Shown piece by piece: positions 17,813 through 26,347 of a stretch of DNA of 64,000 nt. Positions within the stretch are counted from its first letter, which is position 1. The number at the start of each line of letters is the position of its first letter. Origin of the DNA: JAPLKX01 sp035530195. Lineage in GTDB: Bacteria > Hydrogenedentota > Hydrogenedentia > Hydrogenedentales > SLHB01. The stretch is taken from positions 1 to 64,000 of the forward strand of contig DATKVG010000103.1 in the NCBI GenBank assembly GCA_035530195.1, given 5' to 3'. The notes beneath the pieces were generated by a model. That model had not been told where the DNA came from and did no database searches. It saw only the letters and a program-made list of their open reading frames with translations. Made by a program: the position numbers and the translations under genes.

Positions 17813-20473
17813 ATGGACTTTTTCTCTGCTTCCATGCTGTTGAAGCTCAAGGTGCTGTCGAAACCGGGCCTGGCGTTTGCGGGCCTGGCGATCGTGGCGC
17901 TGGTTCTCTTGCTGCAATTGCTCGGGGTGAAGTCGCGGAAAGTGCGCTGGGCGGTCACGGCGCTGCTGACGGTGGCGGGTGCGGTTGCGGTTGCGTCCTA
18001 CCTCGAGTTCGGCCAGTTCCGTTACGACCGGTACATCAACCCGCACGACGTGTTCCACTACTACATGGGGTCGAAATACTCGCGCGAAATCGGCTACTCC
18101 CACCTTTACGCCAGCGCGCTGGTCGCCGACTCGCAAATGAACAGCGTCTACGACCGCAACCGGTCCATCAGAAGCCAGGAGGACTACGGTTACATCCCCG
18201 CAAGGATGGTGCTGAAAGACTCCGCGAAGTATGAGGGGTTATTCACGCCGCGACGTTGGGTTGAGTTCAAACGGGACATAGCGTTTTTTCAGTCGCGGAT
18301 GCCCAAGGCGAAGTGGAACAACGTGCTGCGGGATAAGGGTTACAACGCCACGCCGGTGTGGAATATGGTTGCACGGGCGCTGGCGAACACGTTTGACACA
18401 TCGAGCATAAACGCGCTGCTGTTTCTCGATCTGGCGATGCTGGCGGCGATGCTGGTGATGATCTGGGCGGCGTTCGGCTGGAACGTGGCGATGCTGGCAG
18501 CGGTTTTTTTTGCGTCGAACTTTTTCATGAGTTTTGTACACATCCGTGGTGCGTTTCTGCGGCTGGACTGGGTGGCGTTGCTGGTGATGTCCGTCTGCGC
18601 CCTGAAACTGGGCTGGTACAAGACGGCCGGCGGGATGATGGCGTACGCGGCGCTGGCGCGGGTGTTTCCCACAGTTTTCGTGTTTGGCATCGGGGCGTGT
18701 TTTGTGTGGGACGTGATCAAGAATCGGCGGTTAAGCCGCAGATACGTCGAGTTTTTTGCGGTGTTCGTGCTGACGGTGTCGGTGCTCGTTGGTTTGTCCA
18801 TCTTTGACGACGGAAACCTCCATCTCTGGCGCGAATTCAGCGACAAAATCACCCTGCACAACAACGACTTGTCCACAACGCGTGTCGGGTTCAAGTACAT
18901 CTTCCTCGATACACGGGCAGTTACAGGCTCGTGGCCGCAGTTTGTGGCGGCCAAACAGCACGAGTTCGCGGGCCGGCGCCTGCAATGGCTGGCAATCCAG
19001 GCGGCGGTCCTGGCGGCGTGTTTTCTGGCGTCGCGGAAACTGCGCGACCACGAGGCGCTGGCGCTGGGTTTTGTGCCGGCCTTTTTCCTGGTGGCGCCGA
19101 CGTTTTACTACCACGTGATGCTGATCGTGCCGTTCATGTTTTTTGCCGCGCGGCCCGAATCGCTGTCTCGGCTTATTGGGGCGGCGGGCATGTTCGCGTT
19201 GAGCGCCGCCGCGTATCGTCTCAACCAGAAGCTCGGGTTTACCATCTTCCTCAGTTACGTCCTTTCGTGGATGCTGCTGGGGTTGGCAGCGTACCAGTTG
19301 GCGGCGGCGTTCTTGACTCGGCGCGACGAGGAAACCGCAGGCGAAGTAGTGGCAACGGCTAAACCCGCCATCACGCGGCCGCAGAAGGCCCTGCTATGTA
19401 CGGTGCCGGTGTGCTGGCTGATCTTCGCGGGTGTTGGGCTGATGCGTGCGCATGCGGGCCCGGCCCCGGCGTCGTCAGCCCTTGCCGATCGGCTCAAATC
19501 GCAGCCGGGGATCGTGCAACTGGCGCTGACGGGCGACGTGATGATGGCGCGCGGCGTCAATCGCACGCTGGTGGCAAGCGGCCAGGATTTCGCGTCGCCG
19601 ATGATGAACGTGGCGCGTTACCTGCGCAACGCCGATGCGGCCTTCTGCAACCTGGAGACGGCCGTGTCGACCCTGGGCCAACAGATCAAAAAGCGGTATA
19701 CGTTCCGATCGTCGCCCCAGACGGTTGCGGCGTTGTCGACGGCGGGGTTTGACGTGGTCAGCCTGGCCAATAACCACGTGTTGGATTTTGGCACCGACGC
19801 GCTGGCCGATACGATGAAGCGGCTCGATGCCGCCGGCATAAAACAGGCCGGCGTTGCCGCCGACGGCGCAAGGCAGCAGCCGGTCGTTCTGACTGCCAAG
19901 GGCGTGAAAATCGGGTTCCTTGCCTATGTCGATCCCGAAAGCCGGTACGCGGACGCGCCCGAATATGACTCGATGACGGGCCTGAGGCCGGTCAAAGCCA
20001 CGCGCGAGCAATGCGCGGCGGACATCTCCGCGCTGAAACGGGCGGCGGATATTGTGGTGGTATCGATGCACTGGGGGACGGAGTACATCGAGAAACCCGA
20101 CCGTCGTCAGGTCGAGTTCGGGCGTTTCTTGATCGACGCGGGCGCCAATATCGTGGCAGGGCATCATCCGCACGTCCAGCAGGAGCCGGAGTGGTACCGG
20201 GGCGGCGTCATCATCCACAGCATGGGCAACTTTGTGTTCGACCAGTGGAGCCGGCCGCTCACGCGCGTCAGCCGGCTTTATCGCGTCTATTGCGACAAGA
20301 CCGGCGTGAAAGGCCTCGAGTACCTGCCGCTGGACAAAGAGAAAGATACGTGGCTGCTGTTCGCCACGTCGCGGCGGTTTATTGAAGTGCCCGCCCAACC
20401 CGGCACGCGCCGCATGCCCGTCAAACAACCCCCGGCGCCGCCCGCACGTGCCAAGTCTGGAGGAAGCAGATGA
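17813..20473 (+). CDS. polytopic membrane protein fused to a CapA-type (poly-gamma-glutamate) domain
   Basis: The 886-residue protein has two parts. Residues about 1-510 form a polytopic membrane domain with roughly ten helices, resembling GT-C-like glycosyltransferase or mannosyltransferase scaffolds; I recognise no specific family. Residues about 555-840 form a CapA/PGA_cap metallophosphatase-like domain with GDVMMARGVN, CNLETAVST, SLANNHVLDFG, SMHWGTEY and VAGHHPHVQQ, which are the typical metal-site blocks. A Pro-rich tail follows. The start ATG 17813 was chosen over GTG 17804 because GGTGG is well spaced from it. The stop overlaps dsbD by 4 bp. A role in capsule or surface polymer metabolism is inferred. 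Confidence 0.8.
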   Translation: MDFFSASMLLKLKVLSKPGLAFAGLAIVALVLLLQLLGVKSRKVRWAVTALLTVAGAVAVASYLEFGQFRYDRYINPHDVFHYYMGSKYSREIGYSHLYASALVADSQMNSVYDRNRSIRSQEDYGYIPARMVLKDSAKYEGLFTPRRWVEFKRDIAFFQSRMPKAKWNNVLRDKGYNATPVWNMVARALANTFDTSSINALLFLDLAMLAAMLVMIWAAFGWNVAMLAAVFFASNFFMSFVHIRGAFLRLDWVALLVMSVCALKLGWYKTAGGMMAYAALARVFPTVFVFGIGACFVWDVIKNRRLSRRYVEFFAVFVLTVSVLVGLSIFDDGNLHLWREFSDKITLHNNDLSTTRVGFKYIFLDTRAVTGSWPQFVAAKQHEFAGRRLQWLAIQAAVLAACFLASRKLRDHEALALGFVPAFFLVAPTFYYHVMLIVPFMFFAARPESLSRLIGAAGMFALSAAAYRLNQKLGFTIFLSYVLSWMLLGLAAYQLAAAFLTRRDEETAGEVVATAKPAITRPQKALLCTVPVCWLIFAGVGLMRAHAGPAPASSALADRLKSQPGIVQLALTGDVMMARGVNRTLVASGQDFASPMMNVARYLRNADAAFCNLETAVSTLGQQIKKRYTFRSSPQTVAALSTAGFDVVSLANNHVLDFGTDALADTMKRLDAAGIKQAGVAADGARQQPVVLTAKGVKIGFLAYVDPESRYADAPEYDSMTGLRPVKATREQCAADISALKRAADIVVVSMHWGTEYIEKPDRRQVEFGRFLIDAGANIVAGHHPHVQQEPEWYRGGVIIHSMGNFVFDQWSRPLTRVSRLYRVYCDKTGVKGLEYLPLDKEKDTWLLFATSRRFIEVPAQPGTRRMPVKQPPAPPARAKSGGSR

Positions 20474-22233
20474 CCGGTTCGACGCGGAAGTTGGCGGCGG
20501 TGTTGGCGACACTTTTGGCGATGGTCATGGTCCCGGGAACATGGGCTCAGGTTTCGGGCGCTGGTTCCGCGGGGCCTTCTGTTTTGATGGAGGGTGTGTG
20601 GGAGTCGAGCGGTGCGAGGCCGGGCGAGACGGTGCGGCTTGCGGCGGCGGTAACAGTCGAAGAGGGCTGGCACGTCAACGCCCACAAACCCAGCGACCCG
20701 TACATCATCCCGACGACGCTCGATCTGTCGCTGCCCGAGGGCGTTACGGCGGGGCGGACGGCCTATCCCGAGCCGACATTGTTCGAGGTGCAGGGGTTCC
20801 CGGAAAAGCTGGCGGTATACGGCGGGAAGTTTGTGATTGGGGTTGAAGTTCACGTGGGTGCGGAGGTCAAGCCGGGCACGTTTAACGTGCCGATGACGCT
20901 CCACTACCAGGCGTGCAACGACCGGCAGTGCATGATGCCGACGCAAACACCGGCGTTGGCGGAGTTGGCGGTGGTGGAACCGGGGGCTGCGGTAACGCCG
21001 CAACGGCTTGACTTGTTCGAGGGGCTGGTTTTCTCCGAAGAGGCGGGGGCCCAGACGCCTCCAGAGACGCCCGCAACCGAAGCGCCGGCCGATACCGGCG
21101 ACTGGCGGGCGTTGATAGGCGGGTTTGAAGTTGCGGGGACGGCGGGCGGGTATCTGTCGGCATCGGAGTTCCTGGCGTTTCTCGATAGAGTGGAAAAGGG
21201 CGAGGCGGAAGCAGGCCTGTTTGAGAACAAATCGGTGTGGCTTGTGGTGGTGCTGGTCATTGTCGGCGGCATACTGCTGAACCTGACGCCGTGCGTGTTG
21301 CCGCTGATCCCGATTAATCTGGCCATTATCGGCGCGGGCGCGAAAGCCGGCTCAAGACGGCGCGGATTCCTGCTTGGGGGGACGTATGGGCTGGGGATGG
21401 CGGCGACGTACGGGCTGCTGGGGCTGGTCGTGGTGCTAGGCCTTTCGAGCACGTTTGGCGCGTTGAATTCGACGATCTGGTTCAACGCCGTAATCGCGGC
21501 GGTGTTTGTGGCGCTGGCGCTGGCAATGTTTGACGTGTTCATCCTGGACTTCAGCCGGCTACAGGGCCGGCTTGGTGTGGCGCGGTTGCAGGGTGGGACG
21601 TTCGTGGCGGCGGGCGTGATGGGTGCGGTGGCGGCACTGCTGGCGGGTGCGTGTGTGGCGCCGGTGATCATTTCGACGATCGTCTACGCGCAGGATCAGT
21701 ATGCGCGCGGCAACCGCGTGGCGTTGTTGTTGCCGTTCCTGATCGGGCTCGGGATGGGGCTTCCGTGGCCGTTTGCGGGGGCGGGCCTGTCGTTCCTGCC
21801 CAAGCCGGGGAAATGGATGGAGCGGGTGAAGTATGTTTTTGGCGCGGTTATCCTGGTGGCCGCCGGGTATTTCGCTTATCAGACGTGGCTGTTGTTCAGC
21901 AACAAATACCTGGTGGATCGACAGGCGGTTCAGGCGAGCGCCGCGGCGTTGGACAAAGAAGGCTGGCATTCGGATCTGGCGACGGCACTCGACGAGGCCA
22001 GGCGCGACGGGAAACCCGTCTTGATCGACTTCTGGGCGACGTGGTGCAAGAACTGCCTGTGGATGAATGAGACGACGTTCAGGGACCCCGCGGTTAAGGC
22101 GCGCCTCGAGAAGTACGTGAAGGTGAAGTACCAGGCGGAACGGCTCAGCGAGCCGGCCACACGCGCCGTGATGGAACGGTTCGACGTGATCGGCCTGCCG
22201 ACGTACGTGGTGCTGAAACCGCGTCCTGGCTGA
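20470..22233 (+). CDS. dsbD: thiol:disulfide interchange protein DsbD, C-terminus shortened
   Basis: Carries reducing power from cytosolic thioredoxin to the periplasm. The 587 residues comprise a signal peptide (residues 1-26), an alpha domain with Cys149 and Cys154 (YQACNDRQCMMP), and about eight membrane helices with Cys275 (NLTPCVLPLIPIN) and Cys395 (LAGACVAPVII). A thioredoxin-fold domain carries the CKNC active site (Cys526, Cys529). All six redox cysteines are present. The protein stops right after the cis-Pro strand (GLPTYVVLKPRPG), losing roughly the last strand and helix of the fold. A dispersed palindromic repeat begins about 30 bp downstream. It overlaps the CapA gene by 4 bp. Confidence 0.9.
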   Translation: MTGSTRKLAAVLATLLAMVMVPGTWAQVSGAGSAGPSVLMEGVWESSGARPGETVRLAAAVTVEEGWHVNAHKPSDPYIIPTTLDLSLPEGVTAGRTAYPEPTLFEVQGFPEKLAVYGGKFVIGVEVHVGAEVKPGTFNVPMTLHYQACNDRQCMMPTQTPALAELAVVEPGAAVTPQRLDLFEGLVFSEEAGAQTPPETPATEAPADTGDWRALIGGFEVAGTAGGYLSASEFLAFLDRVEKGEAEAGLFENKSVWLVVVLVIVGGILLNLTPCVLPLIPINLAIIGAGAKAGSRRRGFLLGGTYGLGMAATYGLLGLVVVLGLSSTFGALNSTIWFNAVIAAVFVALALAMFDVFILDFSRLQGRLGVARLQGGTFVAAGVMGAVAALLAGACVAPVIISTIVYAQDQYARGNRVALLLPFLIGLGMGLPWPFAGAGLSFLPKPGKWMERVKYVFGAVILVAAGYFAYQTWLLFSNKYLVDRQAVQASAAALDKEGWHSDLATALDEARRDGKPVLIDFWATWCKNCLWMNETTFRDPAVKARLEKYVKVKYQAERLSEPATRAVMERFDVIGLPTYVVLKPRPG

Positions 22234-22262
22234 GACGGCTGGGACGTCCGCACCGCAATAGC

Positions 22263-22296
22263 GGTCGCGCAGGAGCGCGACCCCACCGCATGCAGC
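22263..22296. repeat. interspersed palindrome, copy 1 (GGTCGCGC type)
   Basis: GGTCGCGC-AGGA-GCGCGACC is followed by CCACCGCA and TGCAGC. Another copy lies at 41243-41277 with GGGA in the loop and the same CCACCGCA tail. A second hairpin (GCGGCAG-CTT-GCTGCCGC) follows at 22337-22354. No coding function is seen in 22234-22372. Confidence 0.75.
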
Positions 22297-22372
22297 CTGA
22301 GCCGGCGGCTTCCATCAAAAGCGCAGGATATTTTGTGCGGCAGCTTGCTGCCGCAATCCAAACAGGCTTCCC

Positions 22373-23197
22373 CTACAAAAGAGCGTCGTCGGCCAGTTTC
22401 TTTTCGGTTTCTTCGTCGATCCGCTGGTCCATTTCGAGGGCGGGCAGGGCGTGGGCTGGGTATCCGACGGGTTTTGCGGGTACGCCGGCAACGGTGCAGT
22501 GAGGTGGGACGTCTTCGAGCACGACGCTGCCGGCGCCGATTTTTGCGCCTTCGCCGATGATGACGTTGCCGAGCACCTTGGCGCCGGCCCCGATCAGCAC
22601 ACCCTTGCCGATCCTGGGGTGGCGTTGGCCGCCGGCCTTGCCGGTGCCGCCAAGCGTGACCTCGTGCAACATCGAGAAGTCGTCGTCGATGACGGCGGTC
22701 TCGCCGATGACGATGCTGGTGGCGTGGTCGAACAGGAGGCCTTTTCCGAGCCGCGCCCCGGGGTGGATGTCGACGGCAAACACTTCGGACATCCGGCTCT
22801 GAAGGTACAGGGCCAGCGGTTTCCGGTCCTGTTGCCAGTAGTAATGGGCGGCACGGTAGGACTGGATGGCGTGGTAGCCCTTGAAGTAGAGGAGCGGCTG
22901 CGAGCAGCCGCGGCATGCCGGGTCGCGGGTGACGACGGCGTTGATGTCGGCGCGCAATGCGGCGGCAATCTTGTGGTCGCTGCGAAACGCTTCGTCAATG
23001 AGGTCGCGCAGCGTAACCGCGGGGACGGTCGAGCTCCCCAGCTTGCTGGCGAGGATGAAGCTGAGCGCGTCCTCGAGTGTTTTGTGGTTCAAGACCACCG
23101 AGTAGAGGAAACTGGCCAGCATCGGCTCGGTTTGCGCGTCTCGCGCGGCTTCCTCGCGTATTTTTTCCCAAATCGGGTCGTTTTTCTGCTTCGTCAT
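22373..23197 (-). CDS. cysE: serine O-acetyltransferase
   Basis: Acetylates L-serine with acetyl-CoA, the first step of cysteine synthesis. The 274 residues match long-form CysE. An N-terminal helical SATase domain contains DINAVVTRDPAC and SYRAAHYYW. The left-handed beta-helix of hexapeptide repeats contains DIHPGARLGKGLLFDHATSI, GETAVIDDDFSMLHEVTLGG and HPRIGKGVLIGAGAKVLGN. The start ATG 23197 has AGGAGAG at 7 bp; the upstream in-frame ATG at 23227 lacks one. It is monocistronic, and no cysK is nearby. Confidence 0.95.
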   Translation of the reverse strand: MTKQKNDPIWEKIREEAARDAQTEPMLASFLYSVVLNHKTLEDALSFILASKLGSSTVPAVTLRDLIDEAFRSDHKIAAALRADINAVVTRDPACRGCSQPLLYFKGYHAIQSYRAAHYYWQQDRKPLALYLQSRMSEVFAVDIHPGARLGKGLLFDHATSIVIGETAVIDDDFSMLHEVTLGGTGKAGGQRHPRIGKGVLIGAGAKVLGNVIIGEGAKIGAGSVVLEDVPPHCTVAGVPAKPVGYPAHALPALEMDQRIDEETEKKLADDALL

Positions 23198-23310
23198 TAC
23201 GCGCTCTCCTTTGAAGAATGATAGCACAGATTAAATCCGCGTATGAAGACGGACGCGGCCCGGGTGCGCCATGGCGGCCGTTATATATGACGACATAATT
23301 TTTGCTGAAT

Positions 23311-23337
23311 GTGGGTCCGGAATTATTCCGGACCTAC
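23311..23337. repeat. 12-bp-stem palindrome with TTA loop, copy 1
   Basis: Arms GTGGGTCCGGAA and TTCCGGACCTAC enclose a TTA loop. The copy at 43224-43250 has the same loop, compensating arm changes and the same CTACAGA right edge. Confidence 0.75.
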
Positions 23338-23383
23338 AGATGCCGAGCCTACAGGAAGGTGCAAAAATTCGGTCGTGCTGTAT

Positions 23384-23451
23384 AGAATCTTTGTTCGCGA
23401 CATCTGCGCGCGCCGCGTAGATGTCGGCTCAAAGTCGCGAACAAAGATTCT
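23384..23451. repeat. 68-bp palindromic interspersed element, copy 1
   Basis: Perfect 18-bp terminal inverted repeats (AGAATCTTTGTTCGCGAC and its complement) enclose 32 bp that include an inner ACATCT/AGATGT hairpin. Copy 2 at 33876-33943 is the same length and lies in the opposite orientation, differing at only about five positions. Confidence 0.85.
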
Positions 23452-23513
23452 GATTCCGGCTTACCAGCCGGCGGCTTCTTAGCCGCCTTAGAACATGTTA
23501 TAGTTGGTTCTTT

Positions 23514-24899
23514 ATGAAAGCGTTTGATCGCGAAATAGTGAGTGGCAGCATCGTGCAGTCGGTATGGAAGCTGGCGTGGCCGATGACGCTGCTGAACCTG
23601 GTGAACGGGTCGCACAGCCTGGTCGACCACATCCTGGTGGGCAACTTCATTTCGTCCGCAGACAATGCGGCCAACGCGGCGATCGGGGTGGCGTGGCAGG
23701 TTTTCCTGGTGTTTGTGGTGATGATCGCGTCGCTTTTCCAGGGCAACAACGTTTTGATCGCGCGTTACGCGGGCAAGCAGGATAGAGAAAAAATCAGCGG
23801 GGTGGCGTACGACGTGTTTGTGGCGTCGGTGGCAATCCTGGTGCTGGTGCTTGGGCCGCTGGGCTTTCTGTTGAGCCCGGCGCTGGTCAGGTTTGCGACG
23901 GCGGACGCGTCGGTGGCGGCTCACGCGCTGCCGTACCTGCGGATCATGTTTGTGGGCGGGGTGCCGCTGTTCATCATGTTCATGGTGACGGGCGCGCTGC
24001 AGGCGTCGGGCCAGCCAAAAGTGCCGTTGAAGCTGGGCGTGCTCACAACAGTGCTGAACATCGTGCTGAGCACGCTGTTTATTACGGGGTTCGGCCCGTG
24101 GCCGCCGATGGGGACGGCGGGGGCGGCGCTGGGAACGTGCCTGGCGCCGCTGGCGAGCGTGGGGATCGTGCTGGCGCTGGTGATGCGGCGGCGGACGATG
24201 TTTCTGCCCCCGAAACGGTTGCGGCTGCCGGACTGGCGCGTACTGCGGGCGGTGGCCCTGATCGGTGTGCCCACGGGTGTGCAGGCGGTGCTGCTTAACC
24301 TAGGCGGGGCGCTGCTGATCGGCAAGATCGGGACGCTGCCGCAGGGGGCGGCGGCGCAGGCCGCGTATACCATCGGGTACATTCAGCTTTTTTCGCTGGT
24401 GATGTGGGTGTCGTTCGGACTTCGGGTCGCTTCGGCCACCATCATGGGGCAGAATATCGGCGCGAACCGGCCTGAACGGGGCACGCGGGGCGTGTACGTG
24501 GCGGCGCTGATGGGCATGACGTGGGCGGCGGTGATCGGCGCGGTGTTCTGGCTGTTTCCGGGCGTGCTGCTGGGGGCGTTTCGGGCTACCGCGGAACCCT
24601 TGTTTGGCTACGGGGCGTCGTTGCTCAAGGTGCTGGCGTTTTCCGGCGTGATGCAGGTCGTGACGCTGGCGTTCACGGGCGGGTTGCAGGGCGCCGGCGA
24701 CACGCGCACGCCGATGTTCATCGCGTTCATCACGCAGATCGTCATCTTGCTGGGTCTGGCGCAGGTGTTGGATATGACGGGACATCTGAGCGTGTACACA
24801 TTGTGGGGTGCGGTCTTCGTGGCGCACGCCTCGCGCTTCCTGCTGACGGCGGCGGTTTTCTATCGCGGGCGGTGGAAAGGGATCGAACTGGAGGTGTAG
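23514..24899 (+). CDS. MATE family efflux transporter
   Basis: Inner-membrane multidrug or metabolite antiporter of 461 residues with twelve predicted helices in two homologous halves. Typical MATE features are WPMTLLNLVNGSHSLVDHILVGNF in helix 1 and QASGQPKVPLKLGVLTTVLNIVLS in the first half. The second half has the matching LQGAGDTRTPMFIAFITQI. Residues alone do not tell NorM from DinF subtypes or Na+ from H+ coupling. No Shine-Dalgarno is obvious, and the predicted start of transcription is almost at the AUG. Confidence 0.93.
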   Translation: MKAFDREIVSGSIVQSVWKLAWPMTLLNLVNGSHSLVDHILVGNFISSADNAANAAIGVAWQVFLVFVVMIASLFQGNNVLIARYAGKQDREKISGVAYDVFVASVAILVLVLGPLGFLLSPALVRFATADASVAAHALPYLRIMFVGGVPLFIMFMVTGALQASGQPKVPLKLGVLTTVLNIVLSTLFITGFGPWPPMGTAGAALGTCLAPLASVGIVLALVMRRRTMFLPPKRLRLPDWRVLRAVALIGVPTGVQAVLLNLGGALLIGKIGTLPQGAAAQAAYTIGYIQLFSLVMWVSFGLRVASATIMGQNIGANRPERGTRGVYVAALMGMTWAAVIGAVFWLFPGVLLGAFRATAEPLFGYGASLLKVLAFSGVMQVVTLAFTGGLQGAGDTRTPMFIAFITQIVILLGLAQVLDMTGHLSVYTLWGAVFVAHASRFLLTAAVFYRGRWKGIELEV

Positions 24900-24907
24900 C
24901 TGGCACA

Positions 24908-25048
24908 GTGAGCGAAAAGGAACAAGATTGGCTGGAACGTCTGTCGGCATGGCGGCTCGCCGGGCTACTGCAAGTAGGTGGCGTGGCCTTTGCGGTGAAA
25001 AAGGCTATAAACTGCGCGCTTCATAACCTCAAGGGGGAAAGGCGGTAG
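24908..25048 (+). CDS. small 46-residue ORF upstream of the radical SAM genes
   Basis: A GTG-started ORF follows the MATE stop by 8 bp and ends 75 bp before the first radical SAM gene. It encodes SEKEQDWLERLSAWRLAGLL followed by a Lys-rich amphipathic C-terminus with one Cys. Its LSAWRLAG echoes the N-terminus of the second radical SAM protein (LDAWRLGR). Its tail resembles the C-terminal tails of both radical SAM proteins. It could be a remnant of a third paralogue or a short translated peptide. No clear ribosome site is visible, and I cannot assign a function. Confidence 0.35.
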   Translation: MSEKEQDWLERLSAWRLAGLLQVGGVAFAVKKAINCALHNLKGERR

Positions 25049-25123
25049 GGGCATATGTTATCATTTGACTAACGATTATTTTGCGGCAGGGAAACCGGCC
25101 TTGGCGTCCCATGCAGGAAAGAA

Positions 25124-26314
25124 ATGATGAATTACGATTCAAAAAGCGGACGGCTGGTGGCGTGGCAGGCGGGGGAGGCGCCTGGCCCGTGGCGCATGCT
25201 GCTATTTCCCACGTTTCGGTGCAACTTGCGGTGCGCTATTTGCTCACGCGCCTGGTGGGATGACCCGCCCGCATTTAAACACGAGATGTCGGACGAACGG
25301 CTGCTGCGGCTGGTGGATGAGAGTGCGGAACTGGGGGTCCAGGAGTTCTGCATCGGGGGCGGCGGTGAACCGTTGGTGCGCGGCGAGATCGTGATGAAAC
25401 TGTGCGAGCGTATCAAGCACTACAAAATGTACGGCATCCTGCAGACAAACGGAACGCTGCTCACGGCGGACCGCATTGACCAGCTTGTGCGGATGAACTG
25501 GGACCACATCGATCTCAGTATAGACGGGCCGACCGCCGAGACCTGCGATGCTATCCGTCAAAAAGGCGTTTTCGACAAAGCAATCGCGGCCGTGAGAGAG
25601 ACGCGGGCCGCCAAAACGCGCCACAAACGAAAACTGCCGCAGATGACGGCGGTGAACGTCATCACGTCATTAAACTACGACCGTCTCGACCAGATGATAG
25701 AAATGCTTCACGAGGCGGGCGCAGATTCGGTTATCTTCAAAGACATGATTGTCTATGCCGAAGGAATGCGAGAATTTGCCTTGACAGACACGCAGACGGT
25801 GGAACTGCAAGGGCACCTGGAGAAGGCGGGCCGACGCGGGCTTGATCTGGGCCTGTCGCTGTATGGCGGGTCATATGTCCAATGCGAACAGGGACCGGGC
25901 CCGGTGGGGCAGAAATCAGACGTGAAGCACGGATACGAGCAGGCGCTTTGCGTCGAACCCTGGCTGAGCATGGTGGTGCTATGCAACGGGTCCGCGGCCC
26001 CGTGTTGCAGCTTTTGGGAAGGCATCGCAGGCAGTCTGGAAACCAGCTCTCTTAAGGATGTCTGGCTGGGACCGGAGTACACGCAATTCAGGAAAGACAT
26101 ACTCGAGGGGCGGGGCCCGGCGCCATGCAAGGTGTGCCAGCCACAGTACGTGCTCCAGAAGGAGCAGGTCCTGGCGCGACTGAGCAATTATGAACGGTAC
26201 CAGGCGACGCCGTGGAACTTGGCGGCGCGTGTGTTAAACAGTTTGCGCCATCACGGGCTGCGTGCCAGCTTCGCACGCGGCAAAGAATGGCTCCTGATCC
26301 GCAAGCGCCTCTAA
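25124..26314 (+). CDS. radical SAM/SPASM domain protein, paralogue 1
   Basis: The 396-residue protein has the radical SAM cluster motif Cys33-X3-Cys37-X2-Cys40 (FRCNLRCAIC) and the glycine-rich GGGGEPLVRGE SAM-binding strand. A C-terminal SPASM region has CVEPWLSMVVLCNG, APCCSFW and CKVC, predicted to bind auxiliary clusters. It is followed after 33 bp by a homologous gene. In clusters with glycosyltransferases such enzymes are often linked to surface glycan or modified-peptide synthesis, but the substrate is unknown. AGGAAAG precedes the tandem ATGATG start. Confidence 0.88.
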   Translation: MMNYDSKSGRLVAWQAGEAPGPWRMLLFPTFRCNLRCAICSRAWWDDPPAFKHEMSDERLLRLVDESAELGVQEFCIGGGGEPLVRGEIVMKLCERIKHYKMYGILQTNGTLLTADRIDQLVRMNWDHIDLSIDGPTAETCDAIRQKGVFDKAIAAVRETRAAKTRHKRKLPQMTAVNVITSLNYDRLDQMIEMLHEAGADSVIFKDMIVYAEGMREFALTDTQTVELQGHLEKAGRRGLDLGLSLYGGSYVQCEQGPGPVGQKSDVKHGYEQALCVEPWLSMVVLCNGSAAPCCSFWEGIAGSLETSSLKDVWLGPEYTQFRKDILEGRGPAPCKVCQPQYVLQKEQVLARLSNYERYQATPWNLAARVLNSLRHHGLRASFARGKEWLLIRKRL

Positions 26315-26347
26315 GGGCGCGGGGCGGACAGCGCGCATACGACGCAA

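Larger units (their letters stand above)
23198..23513. other. intergenic stretch with three palindromic repeats
   Basis: The 316 bp between cysE and the MATE gene contain no supported ORF. They hold a GTGGGTCC-type hairpin (23311-23337), the 68-bp palindromic element (23384-23451) and a GCGGCTTCTTAGCCGC palindrome (23470-23487). A candidate extended -10 (TG-T-TATAGT, 23496-23504) follows and would start transcription about 3 nt before the MATE start codon. Confidence 0.6.

Noticed and set aside
24908..25048. RiPP precursor for the radical SAM enzymes
   Set aside because: The peptide has a single Cys, no repetitive core and no leader motif, and it resembles tails of the radical SAM proteins themselves. 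Kept only as a small ORF of unknown status.
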